From contig CAYPET010000005.1 in NCBI GenBank assembly GCA_964409905.1, positions 98,682-162,681 on the forward strand: 64,000 nucleotides of DNA, in the 5' to 3' direction. The DNA is from JAGNRR01 sp964409905. GTDB taxonomy: Bacteria; Bacteroidota; Bacteroidia; Chitinophagales; Chitinophagaceae. Shown here one piece after another: positions 1 to 9,323 of the stretch (positions are counted from its first letter, which is position 1; the number at the start of each line of letters is the position of its first letter). The translations under genes were made by a program, and so were the position numbers. Under the pieces are notes generated by a model. That model searched no databases and was not told the origin of the DNA. It was given only the letters and a program-made list of their open reading frames with translations.

Positions 1-1
1 A

Positions 2-793
2 TCGCATCAGGTGGTTAGCACAAAAAAAGAAAATTACCTGTTGTTTGAAAGTAGTGCTACCACCTCGCATCAGCCAGCTAAACATTACATTGCAGATAAA
101 ATTATTTACGAAACCGCTGTTGAGTTATCCTTCGAACAGGCCTTTGGTTCGCCAGAAAATTTTGTCATATTAGGATTACTGCCGCATTATTTAGAAAGGG
201 CCAATAGCTCACTTGTCTATATGGTAGATCATTTGATAAAAAAAAGCGGACACAAAGAGAGTGGATTCTATTTGCATAAAGATCTAGAGCTTTTCGAAAT
301 GCTTAAAATACTCGAAAAGCGAAAACAGCCAACGGTGCTTTTTGGTGTCACGTTTGCTTTGTTGGATTTAGCCAATAAATTTCAGCTGGACTTAGAGTAT
401 ACGCATATAATTGAAACCGGCGGTATGAAAGGCAGACGGGAAGAATTGACAAGACAGGCCGTTCATGAATATTTGAAACGCGCCTTCGGGGCAAAGCCTA
501 TATTTTCAGAATATGGCATGGCCGAAATACTTACACCATCCTATATGAAAGCGAAAAATCAATTTAAATCTCCATCTTGGATGCGCGTTTTAGTGCGAGA
601 CGTTTATGATCCATTTGATATACGAACAAATGGCAAAGGTGCGATTAACATCATTGATTTGGCTAATATTCACTCATGCAGTTTTATTGCCACCGACGAT
701 CTTGGTCAACTAGATAGTGCAGGTTTATTTAAAGTGTTGGGCCGGGTTGATGCCTCAGAAATCAGGGGGTGCAATTTGTTATTAAACGAATAA
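2..793 (+). CDS. LuxE-like acyl-protein synthetase/acyltransferase (5' partial)
   Basis: The frame is open from the left edge, so the N-terminus is outside the window; the GTG at 11 is not a credible start. About 263 residues are visible. An ESSATTS loop near the start resembles the Thr/Ser-rich nucleotide-binding loop of adenylate-forming enzymes, and the C-terminal GRVDASEIRGCNLLL fits the end of the LuxE/PaaK-like family. By family it would activate or transfer an acyl group; the substrate is not visible. No transmembrane segment is seen. It lies 99 bases upstream of topA on the same strand. The family call is from motif recognition and is fairly, not fully, certain. Confidence 0.6.
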   Translation, partial: SHQVVSTKKENYLLFESSATTSHQPAKHYIADKIIYETAVELSFEQAFGSPENFVILGLLPHYLERANSSLVYMVDHLIKKSGHKESGFYLHKDLELFEMLKILEKRKQPTVLFGVTFALLDLANKFQLDLEYTHIIETGGMKGRREELTRQAVHEYLKRAFGAKPIFSEYGMAEILTPSYMKAKNQFKSPSWMRVLVRDVYDPFDIRTNGKGAINIIDLANIHSCSFIATDDLGQLDSAGLFKVLGRVDASEIRGCNLLLNE

Positions 794-892
794 TTCTCCA
801 GCCAAAAAAAATCTCCCCGCCGAGTTATCAACAATGCATTTTGCAAAAAAGATATATCATTGCAAACTGAATTAAGACAAAGAAGTATAGGA

Positions 893-3316
893 ATGGCAAA
901 GAATTTAGTGATAGTAGAGTCACCGGCAAAAGCAAAAACCATCGAAAAAATATTGGGTGAAGACTTTAAGGTTACCTCTTGTTTTGGGCATGTGCGTGAT
1001 TTGGAAAAAGCCAACATGGGGATTGACATTAAAAAAGGGTTTGAGCCAAAATATAAAGTTGCTGATGATAAAAAAAAGGTAGTCAAAGAACTGAAGTCGC
1101 TCATGAAAAATGCGAATGAAGTATGGCTGGCAACGGATGAGGATCGTGAGGGAGAAGCTATTTCATGGCATCTTTGTGAAGTACTTGGTTTAGATCCTGT
1201 AAAAACAAAACGGATTGTTTTTCATGAAATAACAAAGAATGCTATCAAAAAAGCTGTTGAAAATCCACGCACCGTAAATCTTGATTTAGTAAACGCACAA
1301 CAGGCACGACGTATTTTAGATAGAATTGTTGGTTTCGAAATTTCCCCCATCTTGTGGCGCAAGATTAGCATGAAGAATAACCTTTCGGCTGGCAGGGTGC
1401 AATCAGTTGCTGTGCGATTGCTTGCTGAGCGGGAGCGCGAAATAATGGCCTTTCAACCCGTCAGCAGTTTTAAAATTGTAGGACAGTTTGCCGCCGAAAA
1501 TACAGCCAATAAAAAACAATCATTTAAAGCGGAACATGCAAAGAAGAAGGATACAGTAGAAGATGCAAAATCCTTCCTGGAGTCATGTAAAGGTGCTAAG
1601 TATACCATTTCGGATATACAAGTAAAGCCTGCCAAAAAATCGCCGGCCGCACCTTTTACCACTTCTACCTTGCAACAAGAAGCGAGCAGAAAGTTGGGTT
1701 ATTCGGTGTCTAAAACTATGCTACTGGCTCAAAAGCTTTACGAGTCAGGTAAAATAACCTACATGCGTACCGATTCGGTAAATTTATCTGACACTGCTCT
1801 TGAAGATATCAAAAATGTGGTTTCCGATAAATTTGGGAACGAATACAACCAACTTCGAAAATTTAAAAACAAAAACGAAAGTGCGCAAGAGGCCCACGAA
1901 GCTATTCGGCCAACAAGTATGGAGGTTGAAGATATCAATAATGCCGACCAGCAAAGATTGTATACCCTCATTTGGCAGCGCACTATGGCCAGTCAGATGG
2001 CTGATGCAGAGCTAGAGAAAACTACCGCAACTATTAATATTTCAACAAATAATGAACAGTTGATAGCCCGTGGTGAAATGGTCAAATTTGATGGATTTTT
2101 GCGTTTATACTTTGAAGGAAATGATGACGATGATGATGACGAAGAGGTAGAAGGAATGTTGCCAAAATTGTCGGTTGGTCAGCAAATTGATTTAACGCAG
2201 CTAGTAGCAACACAGCGCTATAGCAGACCACCTTCGCGATACACAGAGGCTTCTTTGGTGAAAAAATTGGAAGAGTTGGGAATTGGGCGACCTTCTACTT
2301 ATGCACCTACTATAAGTACTATACAAAATAGAAAATATGTAGAGAAAACCGAACGGGAAGGCACGCCTAGAAATTATGAGGTACTAACCCTTACACCCGA
2401 TGATGCTTTGGCTCAAGTTACCGAAACAGAAATTACAGGTGCCGAGCGCAACAAGCTTTTCCCTACTGACTTGGGGCTACTCGTTACAGATTTTCTCAAA
2501 AAGCATTTTGACCAAATCATGGATTACGAATTTACCGCCAAAATAGAGGAGGAGTTTGACCATGTTGCTGCTGGTAAAAAAGTTTGGAATACTGTATTGG
2601 ACGAATTTTACAATCCTTTTCACGATATCGTAGAGGAAACACTAGAAAATGCAGACACTGTTAGTGGCGAACGGCCGCTCGGCCAACACCCCGAAACTGG
2701 AGAACCCATAGTGGCACGTATGGGACGTTATGGCCCTATGGTACAAATGGGCAAACAAGCCGAAAATGATGAAGACCCCAAGCCGAAATATGCCAAGTTA
2801 CAGGCCAATCAAAGTATTGAGACCATCACACTCGAGGAAGCCTTGGTACTGTTCTTGCTGCCCCGAGATTTAGGCGAGCTAGAAGGACACCCCATCGTTA
2901 TTAACATTGGTCGATTTGGTCCTTATGCACAACATGATGGGTTGTTTTATAGTTTAGGCAAAGATTTAGATCCTTATACTATATCCTTTGATGATGCCAA
3001 AAAGCTGGTTTTAGAGAAGAGAGAAGAAAAACAAAAAGCCACCATTAAAGTATTTGAAAAAGAAAAAATAAAAATCCTGCGCGGACCTTATGGCCCATAC
3101 ATAAAAAAGGGTCTACGAAATTATCGCATTCCAAAAGACCGTCATGAAGATGCCGATAATATCACGTTGGAAGAAGCACTTCTAATGATGGAGGAGCATA
3201 TGAAGAATCCACGCGGTAAGAAAAAAGCTGCTCAAACAGCCGAGCCTGTAGTAAAGAAAGCGGCCGCTGCCAAAAAACCGACAGTTAAGAAAAAAGCAAC
3301 TAAAAAGAAAAAATAA
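893..3316 (+). CDS. topA: DNA topoisomerase I (type IA)
   Basis: Relaxes negative supercoils by breaking and rejoining one strand. The ATG at 893 begins MAKNLVIVESPAKAKT, the usual TopA N-terminus; an upstream in-frame TTG at 860 would add 11 unrelated residues. The Toprim acidic motif TDEDREGE is at residues 81-88 and the catalytic Tyr in ITYMRTDS is residue 290. Instead of Cys4 zinc fingers the C-terminus has three Gly-rich repeats (GRYGPMVQMG, GRFGPYAQ, GPYGPYIKKG) and a Lys/Ala-rich tail. An acidic run of six Asp and two Glu lies near residue 413. The 807-residue length is normal. Its stop overlaps the next start (TAATG). Confidence 0.97.
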   Translation: MAKNLVIVESPAKAKTIEKILGEDFKVTSCFGHVRDLEKANMGIDIKKGFEPKYKVADDKKKVVKELKSLMKNANEVWLATDEDREGEAISWHLCEVLGLDPVKTKRIVFHEITKNAIKKAVENPRTVNLDLVNAQQARRILDRIVGFEISPILWRKISMKNNLSAGRVQSVAVRLLAEREREIMAFQPVSSFKIVGQFAAENTANKKQSFKAEHAKKKDTVEDAKSFLESCKGAKYTISDIQVKPAKKSPAAPFTTSTLQQEASRKLGYSVSKTMLLAQKLYESGKITYMRTDSVNLSDTALEDIKNVVSDKFGNEYNQLRKFKNKNESAQEAHEAIRPTSMEVEDINNADQQRLYTLIWQRTMASQMADAELEKTTATINISTNNEQLIARGEMVKFDGFLRLYFEGNDDDDDDEEVEGMLPKLSVGQQIDLTQLVATQRYSRPPSRYTEASLVKKLEELGIGRPSTYAPTISTIQNRKYVEKTEREGTPRNYEVLTLTPDDALAQVTETEITGAERNKLFPTDLGLLVTDFLKKHFDQIMDYEFTAKIEEEFDHVAAGKKVWNTVLDEFYNPFHDIVEETLENADTVSGERPLGQHPETGEPIVARMGRYGPMVQMGKQAENDEDPKPKYAKLQANQSIETITLEEALVLFLLPRDLGELEGHPIVINIGRFGPYAQHDGLFYSLGKDLDPYTISFDDAKKLVLEKREEKQKATIKVFEKEKIKILRGPYGPYIKKGLRNYRIPKDRHEDADNITLEEALLMMEEHMKNPRGKKKAAQTAEPVVKKAAAAKKPTVKKKATKKKK

Positions 3317-3546
3317 TGTCAGCCACTGATTCACAAAACACTAATCGTCCGGAACGAAAGCCACTAAAAATGGGTATCTATTATGATATCATTGCAGGGA
3401 TGCTTTATATTGTTTTGGCTTTTGTGCTCAACAAACGACCGCCTGAAGCTGTCAGTGCGGATATCATTCAAATTGTAATGATTGTTTTTGCCCTCTACGG
3501 AGTTTTTCGGATAGGGAGGGGGGTGTATGGCTTGCGGGCAAAGTAA
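3316..3546 (+). CDS. small two-span membrane protein, unknown function
   Basis: This 76-residue protein starts at an ATG that shares one base with the topA stop (TAATG), so it is probably translationally coupled to topA. Residues about 20-41 and 50-67 are hydrophobic and look like two transmembrane segments, separated by a short NKRPPEA loop; the N-terminus is polar and basic. I do not recognise a named family. Its conserved-looking ORF and tight coupling make it a real gene, but its role is unknown and the topA link may only be transcriptional. Confidence 0.7.
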   Translation: MSATDSQNTNRPERKPLKMGIYYDIIAGMLYIVLAFVLNKRPPEAVSADIIQIVMIVFALYGVFRIGRGVYGLRAK

Positions 3547-3622
3547 TTTTAGCCTTTCATTAAGGTTAACTTAATTCTGTGCATTGGCAATTCTCATTGA
3601 TAAATAGTATCATTGTAGCATT

Positions 3623-4525
3623 ATGAATAAACTTCTTTTCTTGGCTATCATGGGTTTAATGGCTATGAATTTTACCTCCTGTGATAATGGTCCAAAGGTT
3701 AAGGATAATCAAACTTCCGGATCAATACGCATTTGTGTTGATGAAACATACAAGCCCGTTATGGAACAAGCCATCAAGGTTTTTACTTCCCGTTTTCCTA
3801 ACGCCATAATAGAAGCTGATTACAAACCTGAGGCAGAATGTTTTGTAGATTATCTTGAAGATACTACACGAGTCATTTTTGTAAGTAGAACACTGACCGA
3901 TGACGAAAAACAATATGCAGAGCAGAATAAAATTGTGAGTCGCTCGCTGCCACTGGCACGTGATGCGCTGGCATTTGTAGTGGCAAAAAATGCCAAAAAG
4001 AATGAATTTTCTGTGAAGCAAATAAAAGACATTCTCACCGGTGCTGCCAACAATGAAGACTATCAGGTGGTGTTTGATAATAAAAATTCCAGCACGGTGC
4101 GCAATATTTTAGATTCGGTTATTCCCGGTAAGGAATTGTCAGATAAAATATATGCCGCAAAAGGGTCGGAAGATGTAATTAATTATGTAGCTCAAAACCC
4201 AAAAGCCATTGGAGTAGTGGGGGTGCCATGGGTGGCTGATGTGCGCGATACGAACACCATTGAATTTCTTGACAAAATTCAGGTGGCAGGCATTTTGCCA
4301 GATAACGGCAATCAGTTTTTACGTCCTTATCAAGCTTATATTGGTCTCAAAACTTATCCTTTCACACGTAATTTATATTTCATTTCTAAAGAAACGTGGG
4401 TTGGGTTGGGTACAGGCTTGGTAAACTTTTTATCACGCGACGGACAATTAATATTTAAGCAAGCCAAATTGTTTCCCTTGCAAGTAAACGTTTTATTAAA
4501 AGAAGCTACAATAAAGAATAATTAA
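3623..4525 (+). CDS. PstS-like substrate-binding lipoprotein
   Basis: A 300-residue protein with a signal peptide and lipobox ending at Cys20 (NFTSC), so it is probably a lipoprotein. The rest looks like a PstS-type periplasmic binding protein: SIRICVDETYKPVMEQ at the start of the first lobe, then VFVSRTLTDDEK and IGVVGVPW segments. Members bind phosphate or related anions. No pstCAB genes are next to it. In Bacteroidota such proteins often occur beside TPR proteins and ExbB/TonB-like energisers; here the next gene is a TPR protein 61 bases downstream, probably in one operon. Ligand is inferred only. Confidence 0.8.
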   Translation: MNKLLFLAIMGLMAMNFTSCDNGPKVKDNQTSGSIRICVDETYKPVMEQAIKVFTSRFPNAIIEADYKPEAECFVDYLEDTTRVIFVSRTLTDDEKQYAEQNKIVSRSLPLARDALAFVVAKNAKKNEFSVKQIKDILTGAANNEDYQVVFDNKNSSTVRNILDSVIPGKELSDKIYAAKGSEDVINYVAQNPKAIGVVGVPWVADVRDTNTIEFLDKIQVAGILPDNGNQFLRPYQAYIGLKTYPFTRNLYFISKETWVGLGTGLVNFLSRDGQLIFKQAKLFPLQVNVLLKEATIKNN

Positions 4526-4586
4526 CCAGAATAAATAAACTTTGAAACAGAATAACCATCAAAAAAGCACACTAAAAAACTACGAG

Positions 4587-6146
4587 ATGAAAAAAATAAC
4601 CTTGCTTCTCATAATAATAGCCTCTGTTTTTGCTGCCCAAGCGCAGGATAAAGAAAAGGGAATTAGCTATTATAATTATCAAAAATATCAATCCGCCATA
4701 CAAGAGTTATCGCCCTTGTCTGAAAAAGATGATTATGCCAACTATTATCTTGGGCTTAGTTATATAGACATGGAGGAGTTTGATAAGGCTAAATCTATTT
4801 TTAAACGTTTTCCTGAAGACCCAGCTAACATGGCTGGGCAGGCTCGGATTCTCTTTTTGGAAGAAAAAGATGAAGAGGCTAAGAGCATGCTTGAGAATGT
4901 AATTCGCAAAGCTTCTCGTAGAGATAAAAGGCCTTATTTGTATGCCGCAGATGCTGTTACCTATACTGATGGAGGTGATGTAAATAAAGCTCTAGAGTGG
5001 TATGACTACTATCTGGAATGGAAAAAATCAGGCAACGTATTAATACGCAAAGGGGATGCTTACAGAAAGCAAATGGATGGCGGTAAAGCTATGACTGCTT
5101 ACCAAAATGCTGCCGAACAAGGTGGCGACGCCTCTTTGTCTTGTTATAAGCAAGGTAATTTATGGTATGCCTCCAAAACCTATGATAGTGCACTAGCCAA
5201 CTATAACCGTGCTGCAGCTTTAGACCCAAATAACCCTTTGCCGTATTATGATTTATCAATGGCCTACTATCGTGTGAATCGTTATGACGAGGCCAAAAAG
5301 CAAATTGAAAAATATCTTGCTTTGTCTGACAAGTCTCCAGAAGATAAAATGCAATATGCCAACATTTTGTATTTGTCACAAGATTATGATGGTGCTATCC
5401 AAAAAATGAATGAATTATTAAACGCAGGTGTTGAGAAAACTTATATGTATCGAGTTTTAGGCTATAGTTATCAAGAAAAGGGTGACAGTGCCAATGCACT
5501 CAAAAATATGGATATCTTTTTCAAGAAACATCCACAGAACAAATTGATTCCACAAGACTATTTTACGTATGGTAAAATTTTGGCGGGGATTCAAGGCAGA
5601 GAGGCTGAGGCAGGCACTTATTTTGAAAAAGGGATTGCTTCGGATACTGCAACCGATAAGGTGCCGATTCTACGTGAGGTAGCTGATGCGTATAAAAGTG
5701 CAGGTGATTATGCCAATGCGGCTATTTGGTCCGAAAAGATTACGAATGCTCCAGAATCGCCCAGTAAAGAAATTTTGGATTATTGGTGGGCGGGTAGATC
5801 ATACTACCAGGTGAGCAACTACACAAAAGCAGCCGAAATGTATACAAAAATGGTTGAGCGCCGTCCGGATGAGCCAAGTGGTCATTATTGGTTAGCCAAA
5901 GTAGCTGCTGCTCAAGATCCTGAATATACCACCGGTGCTGCCAATGAATTATTTAAGAAGTATATCCCGATGGCAGTAGGTGACTCCAACAAAATTGATG
6001 AGCTGGTAAACGCCTATACTTATTTGGCAGTAGTTGCTTATAACCAAAAGAATTATTCAGATGCCAAATTGTATTCTGAAAAAATTATTGCGCTGAAGCC
6101 TGAGAATGGCACTGCGAAACAAATACTGGCTAATATACCAAAGTAA
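4587..6146 (+). CDS. secreted TPR-repeat protein
   Basis: 519 residues from the ATG at 4587, which puts a clean signal peptide (MKKITLLLIIIASVFAAQAQ) at the N-terminus; the longer TTG start at 4542 would bury it. The mature part is a run of tetratricopeptide repeats, recognisable from recurring patterns such as YYLGLSYIDMEEFDKAKSIF, YYDLSMAYYRVNRYDEAKKQ and YNQKNYSDAKLYSEKII. TPR arrays mediate protein-protein contacts, here in the periplasm. It follows the PstS-like lipoprotein and is closed by a strong terminator. The partner is not known. Confidence 0.85.
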   Translation: MKKITLLLIIIASVFAAQAQDKEKGISYYNYQKYQSAIQELSPLSEKDDYANYYLGLSYIDMEEFDKAKSIFKRFPEDPANMAGQARILFLEEKDEEAKSMLENVIRKASRRDKRPYLYAADAVTYTDGGDVNKALEWYDYYLEWKKSGNVLIRKGDAYRKQMDGGKAMTAYQNAAEQGGDASLSCYKQGNLWYASKTYDSALANYNRAAALDPNNPLPYYDLSMAYYRVNRYDEAKKQIEKYLALSDKSPEDKMQYANILYLSQDYDGAIQKMNELLNAGVEKTYMYRVLGYSYQEKGDSANALKNMDIFFKKHPQNKLIPQDYFTYGKILAGIQGREAEAGTYFEKGIASDTATDKVPILREVADAYKSAGDYANAAIWSEKITNAPESPSKEILDYWWAGRSYYQVSNYTKAAEMYTKMVERRPDEPSGHYWLAKVAAAQDPEYTTGAANELFKKYIPMAVGDSNKIDELVNAYTYLAVVAYNQKNYSDAKLYSEKIIALKPENGTAKQILANIPK

Positions 6147-6166
6147 AGAAGTTACAACTTGACAAA

Positions 6167-6194
6167 AAAACCGTCTTTATGGACGGTTTTTTTT
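6167..6194. terminator. bidirectional rho-independent terminator
   Basis: Perfect 9-bp stem AAAACCGTC/GACGGTTTT (6167-6175 with 6182-6190), 6-base loop, flanked by A- and T-runs. It lies between the convergent TPR gene and uppP and overlaps the uppP stop codon region, so it can serve both strands. Confidence 0.9.
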
Positions 6195-7014
6195 ATTGAA
6201 TCACATTTGTTGCAATAAGCGCAATAACGAAAAGGCCAATGGCAATTCGATACCAACCCCAAATTTTAAAACCATACTTTTTTACTATGCCTATAAAAAA
6301 TTTAATGGCTAATACAGCTACAACAAATGCCAAAACATTGCCTATCAAAAAAAGCATAATGTGCGTATTATCTGCAAGGATCATTTCATATCCTTTGGTT
6401 TCCACCCCCTCAATTTCCCATTTTTTTAGGAAAATGGCATAAATAGTTACCGCAGCCATGGTGGGCACCGCCAAAAAAAAGGAGAATTCTGCTGCGGTTT
6501 CACGGTTCATTTTTTGTTGCATACCACCAATGATTGATGCCGCTGCTCTACTTGTGCCCGGCATCATGGCTAGGCATTGCCAGAAACCAACGCTAACAGC
6601 TTGCTTAAAACCTATTTCTTCCTCGCGTAGAATGCTTGGGTGCTTAAACCAGTTATCAACAAAAAGCAATATGATACCTCCGATAATTAACACAATTGCT
6701 ATTGGCAAGGGTTTTCCTAAAACAGCTTCAATGTAATCGTCAAAAATATATCCCAACAGCAAGGCTGGCAGCACGGCTAAGGCTAATTTGAGATAAAAAT
6801 TGATTCTGCTGAAGTCAAAGAATTTTTTCCAATACAACACAACTACAGCAAGTATGGCGCCAAACTGAATGCTGTACTCAAACATTTTTACAAACTCATC
6901 TTCTTGAATATTAAAAATAGAGCTCATAAAAATCATGTGAGCTGTAGAAGAAACTGGAAGAAACTCAGTAAGGCCCTCAATTATGGCGATAAGTATCGCT
7001 TCAAATAAACTCAT
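6193..7014 (-). CDS. uppP: undecaprenyl-diphosphatase (BacA/UppP)
   Basis: A 273-residue integral membrane phosphatase that recycles undecaprenyl diphosphate to the monophosphate carrier for cell-wall and polysaccharide synthesis. The N-terminal EGLTEFLPVSSTAHM and the internal PGTSRAAASIIGGM are the two signature active-site segments of the BacA family. The remainder is strongly hydrophobic with several spans. It is the last gene of ftsX-DUF3098-uppP, a gene order common in Bacteroidota, 12 bases after DUF3098. Overexpression of the family gives bacitracin resistance. Confidence 0.96.
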   Translation of the reverse strand: MSLFEAILIAIIEGLTEFLPVSSTAHMIFMSSIFNIQEDEFVKMFEYSIQFGAILAVVVLYWKKFFDFSRINFYLKLALAVLPALLLGYIFDDYIEAVLGKPLPIAIVLIIGGIILLFVDNWFKHPSILREEEIGFKQAVSVGFWQCLAMMPGTSRAAASIIGGMQQKMNRETAAEFSFFLAVPTMAAVTIYAIFLKKWEIEGVETKGYEMILADNTHIMLFLIGNVLAFVVAVLAIKFFIGIVKKYGFKIWGWYRIAIGLFVIALIATNVIQ

Positions 7015-7026
7015 GAAGCAGAATAA

Positions 7027-7332
7027 TTAGGCTTGCTTAGGGCTTTTCAGTATTGCAAAACCTTCAATTGCAAAACCAATTAACACCAAAATAGGCGCTA
7101 AGGTTATTCTGCGGAAGCTATATATTTCATCAGAAGCAAAGACATTTGGATCAGCACTTTTTCCGCCGGCCATTAAAGTGAAGCCCAGAAAAATAAATAC
7201 CAAACCTATTGCCATATAGATATAGTTCTCTTTATGAAATAACATATTATCGGAACCCTGACTCATGGATGTCTTCGTTTCTTTTGTTGCCATTTGTTCG
7301 ATGTCTTGTTGATTATTTTTATTTTTTGCCAT
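7027..7332 (-). CDS. DUF3098 family membrane protein
   Basis: 101 residues. After a polar Lys/Gln-rich start there are two hydrophobic spans (around IYMAIGLVFIFLGFTLMAGG and LAPILVLIGFAIEGFAIL) separated by a conserved-looking SADPNVFASDEIYSFRRIT loop. This matches the DUF3098 family, which in Bacteroidota sits between ftsX and uppP as here. Function is not established; the fixed position suggests a link to envelope or division functions. It ends 12 bases before uppP and begins 15 bases after ftsX, so the three are one operon. Confidence 0.88.
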   Translation of the reverse strand: MAKNKNNQQDIEQMATKETKTSMSQGSDNMLFHKENYIYMAIGLVFIFLGFTLMAGGKSADPNVFASDEIYSFRRITLAPILVLIGFAIEGFAILKSPKQA

Positions 7333-7347
7333 AATAGAGGTATAAAG

Positions 7348-8223
7348 TTAGTAGAGATCGTCTAATTGTGTTTTTAAATATTTTACTACTGCCCGACTTG
7401 TACTAATATAGGATATCAATACACCTAGCACAATAATGCCAATACAAAGAATAAGTAATTGTGTATTGTTCGAAATTGATTTTAATTCGGGGATCCATTT
7501 TTCGACACTGCTGCGCACTGCAAAAATCGCGACAACTGCCATGAAACCACTTATCACACCATTAATTACACTTCGCTTGATGAAAGGACGTGCAATGAAT
7601 TTTCTCGTAGCGCCAACCATTTGCATGGTTTTGATTAGGAAACGATTACTAAACATTGCTAATCGGATAGTATTGTCAATTAAAAACACAACTGCAAAAA
7701 TGAGAAGTAATGAGACAAGTAGCAGTGCAATACTGATTTTCTGAACATTACTTACCATTTTGTCAACAAGGTTTTTTTGATAGTTGACTTCGCGAACAAT
7801 ATTACTTTGCTCTAAAAACCGTTTAATACGCACAAGACTATCAGTGTTGACATAGTCAGAATGTAAGTGGATATTTACTGAGCTGTATAAAGGGTTGTAT
7901 TCTAAAATCTGAATCATGTCTTCTCCAAAATCACGCTTGTAGATTTCGGCGGCCTGATCTTTTGATATGTACTCACTGTTTTTAGTAAAGGCCTGTTGAT
8001 CTATTATTTTTTTCAAGGCTAATACCTTATCCTCTTTAGTGGCATCATTAAAAATTACTTGAACCTCAATGTTTTCTTTTAAGGCATTGGATAGTTTTGA
8101 GGCATAAATAACAATCCAGCCTAAAATACCCAGTAGAAACAACACGAGCGATACCCCAATGATGGAATAGATGTAATTCGCTTTACCTTTTGTACTTCTT
8201 GTTCTGTGGCGAGGATTAGCCAT
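7348..8223 (-). CDS. ftsX: cell-division ABC-like permease FtsX
   Basis: 291 residues with the FtsX layout: basic cytoplasmic N-terminus, first span (about 20-42), a periplasmic domain of about 120 residues, then three more spans toward the C-terminus (ISIALLLVSLLLIFAVVFLI, a middle span, LLILCIGIIVLGVLIS). FtsX pairs with the ATPase FtsE to control peptidoglycan hydrolases during division; ftsE is not in this window, as is common in Bacteroidota. It leads the ftsX-DUF3098-uppP operon. A TACTTTTA element (8230-8237 on this strand) ends 7 bases before the ATG. Confidence 0.93.
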   Translation of the reverse strand: MANPRHRTRSTKGKANYIYSIIGVSLVLFLLGILGWIVIYASKLSNALKENIEVQVIFNDATKEDKVLALKKIIDQQAFTKNSEYISKDQAAEIYKRDFGEDMIQILEYNPLYSSVNIHLHSDYVNTDSLVRIKRFLEQSNIVREVNYQKNLVDKMVSNVQKISIALLLVSLLLIFAVVFLIDNTIRLAMFSNRFLIKTMQMVGATRKFIARPFIKRSVINGVISGFMAVVAIFAVRSSVEKWIPELKSISNNTQLLILCIGIIVLGVLISYISTSRAVVKYLKTQLDDLY

Positions 8224-8299
8224 GATGGGTAAAAGTAATGTGAATGTGTTACAGTTTGAACAAAGGCCTTAATTTTTTAACAATGGCTTTCAGATTTGC

Positions 8300-8307
8300 T
8301 ACTTTTG
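8300..8307 (+). promoter_or_regulatory. Bacteroidota -7 element (TACTTTTG)
   Basis: Exact TAnnTTTG match 15 bases before the GTG start of the ACMSD-like gene. It places transcription start near 8312 and excludes the upstream TTG at 8296 as a start codon. Confidence 0.6.
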
Positions 8308-8322
8308 ACAAAAATAAGCGTA

Positions 8323-9321
8323 GTGAAGAAGATTGATATTCATACACACATCATGCCCGAAAAGATACCCAACTGGTTTGAAAAATTTGGTTATGGTGAT
8401 TTTATTCATTTGGAGCATCACAAGCCATGTTGTGCCAAAATGATAAAAGGGGACAAGTTTTTTAGAGAGATTGAGAGTAATTGCTGGGAGCCTAAGGACC
8501 GGATAATTGATATGGATAATACTGAAGTAGATGTTCAGGTGTTGTCTACAATACCGGTATTGTTTAATTACTGGGCAAAACCTGAACACGGCTATGAAAC
8601 CTCTCGGTTTTTTAATGATCATATTGCCCAATGTGTTGAAATGCATCCACATCGTTTCATCGGGTTGGGGACTGTACCCATGCAGGATGTTGACCTCGCA
8701 ATAAAGGAAATGGAGCGTTGTGTAAAAGAATTGAAAATGCCCGGGGTAGAAATTGGCACGAACATAAATCAGCTCAACCTAAATGAAGAGCAGTTTTATC
8801 CTTTCTGGGAAGCCGCTCAGGAGCTATTCTGTAGCATTTTTGTGCATCCTTGGGAGATGATGGGCTCCGAACATATCCAGAAGTATTGGCTACCATGGCT
8901 TGTAGGCATGCCCGCAGAAACCAGCAGGGCGATTAGTTCGCTTATTTTCGGTGGCGTTTTCGAAAAGTTCCCTAAAGTTAAATTTGCTTTTGCACATGGT
9001 GGCGGAGAATTTCCGGCTACCGTTGGCCGATTACAACATGGTTTCAATGTGCGGCCTGATTTATGCGCTATTGATAACGATAAAAGCCCAAAGGATTATC
9101 TCGGCCATTTTTGGGTAGATAGTTTAGTGCATGATAGAGATTCGTTTGATTTATTGGTTAAAGTAATCGGCGAAGACCGAATATGCTGCGGTAGCGATTA
9201 TCCATTCCCTTTGGGCGAGCACTATCCAGGTAAGTTGATTGAAGAGCTGGCGGTAAATGATGCGCAACAGGAGTTGTTTCTTAGCACCAATGCACTGGAG
9301 TGGTTGGGCTTAGATAAATAG
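8323..9321 (+). CDS. ACMSD-type amidohydrolase (aminocarboxymuconate-semialdehyde decarboxylase)
   Basis: 332 residues from the GTG at 8323, giving VKKIDIHTHIMPEK; H7 and H9 form the usual metal-binding HxH. Other family motifs are VHPWEMMG, FAHGGGEFP and CGSDYPFPLGE with the metal-binding Asp. The length and the N-terminal IPNWFEKFGYGDFI segment are close to ACMSD, which decarboxylates 2-amino-3-carboxymuconate 6-semialdehyde in the kynurenine/3-hydroxyanthranilate pathway of tryptophan breakdown. No other pathway gene is adjacent. A related amidohydrolase such as a hydroxybenzoate decarboxylase is possible but less likely. Confidence 0.85.
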   Translation: MKKIDIHTHIMPEKIPNWFEKFGYGDFIHLEHHKPCCAKMIKGDKFFREIESNCWEPKDRIIDMDNTEVDVQVLSTIPVLFNYWAKPEHGYETSRFFNDHIAQCVEMHPHRFIGLGTVPMQDVDLAIKEMERCVKELKMPGVEIGTNINQLNLNEEQFYPFWEAAQELFCSIFVHPWEMMGSEHIQKYWLPWLVGMPAETSRAISSLIFGGVFEKFPKVKFAFAHGGGEFPATVGRLQHGFNVRPDLCAIDNDKSPKDYLGHFWVDSLVHDRDSFDLLVKVIGEDRICCGSDYPFPLGEHYPGKLIEELAVNDAQQELFLSTNALEWLGLDK

Positions 9322-9323
9322 CC

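Noticed and set aside
706..1104. 132-codon reverse ORF
   Set aside because: It lies antisense to the end of the LuxE-like gene and the start of topA, which are well supported; composition is that of a shadow frame.
4542..4586. TTG start 15 codons upstream for the TPR protein
   Set aside because: It would place charged residues before a perfect signal peptide at the ATG 4,587.
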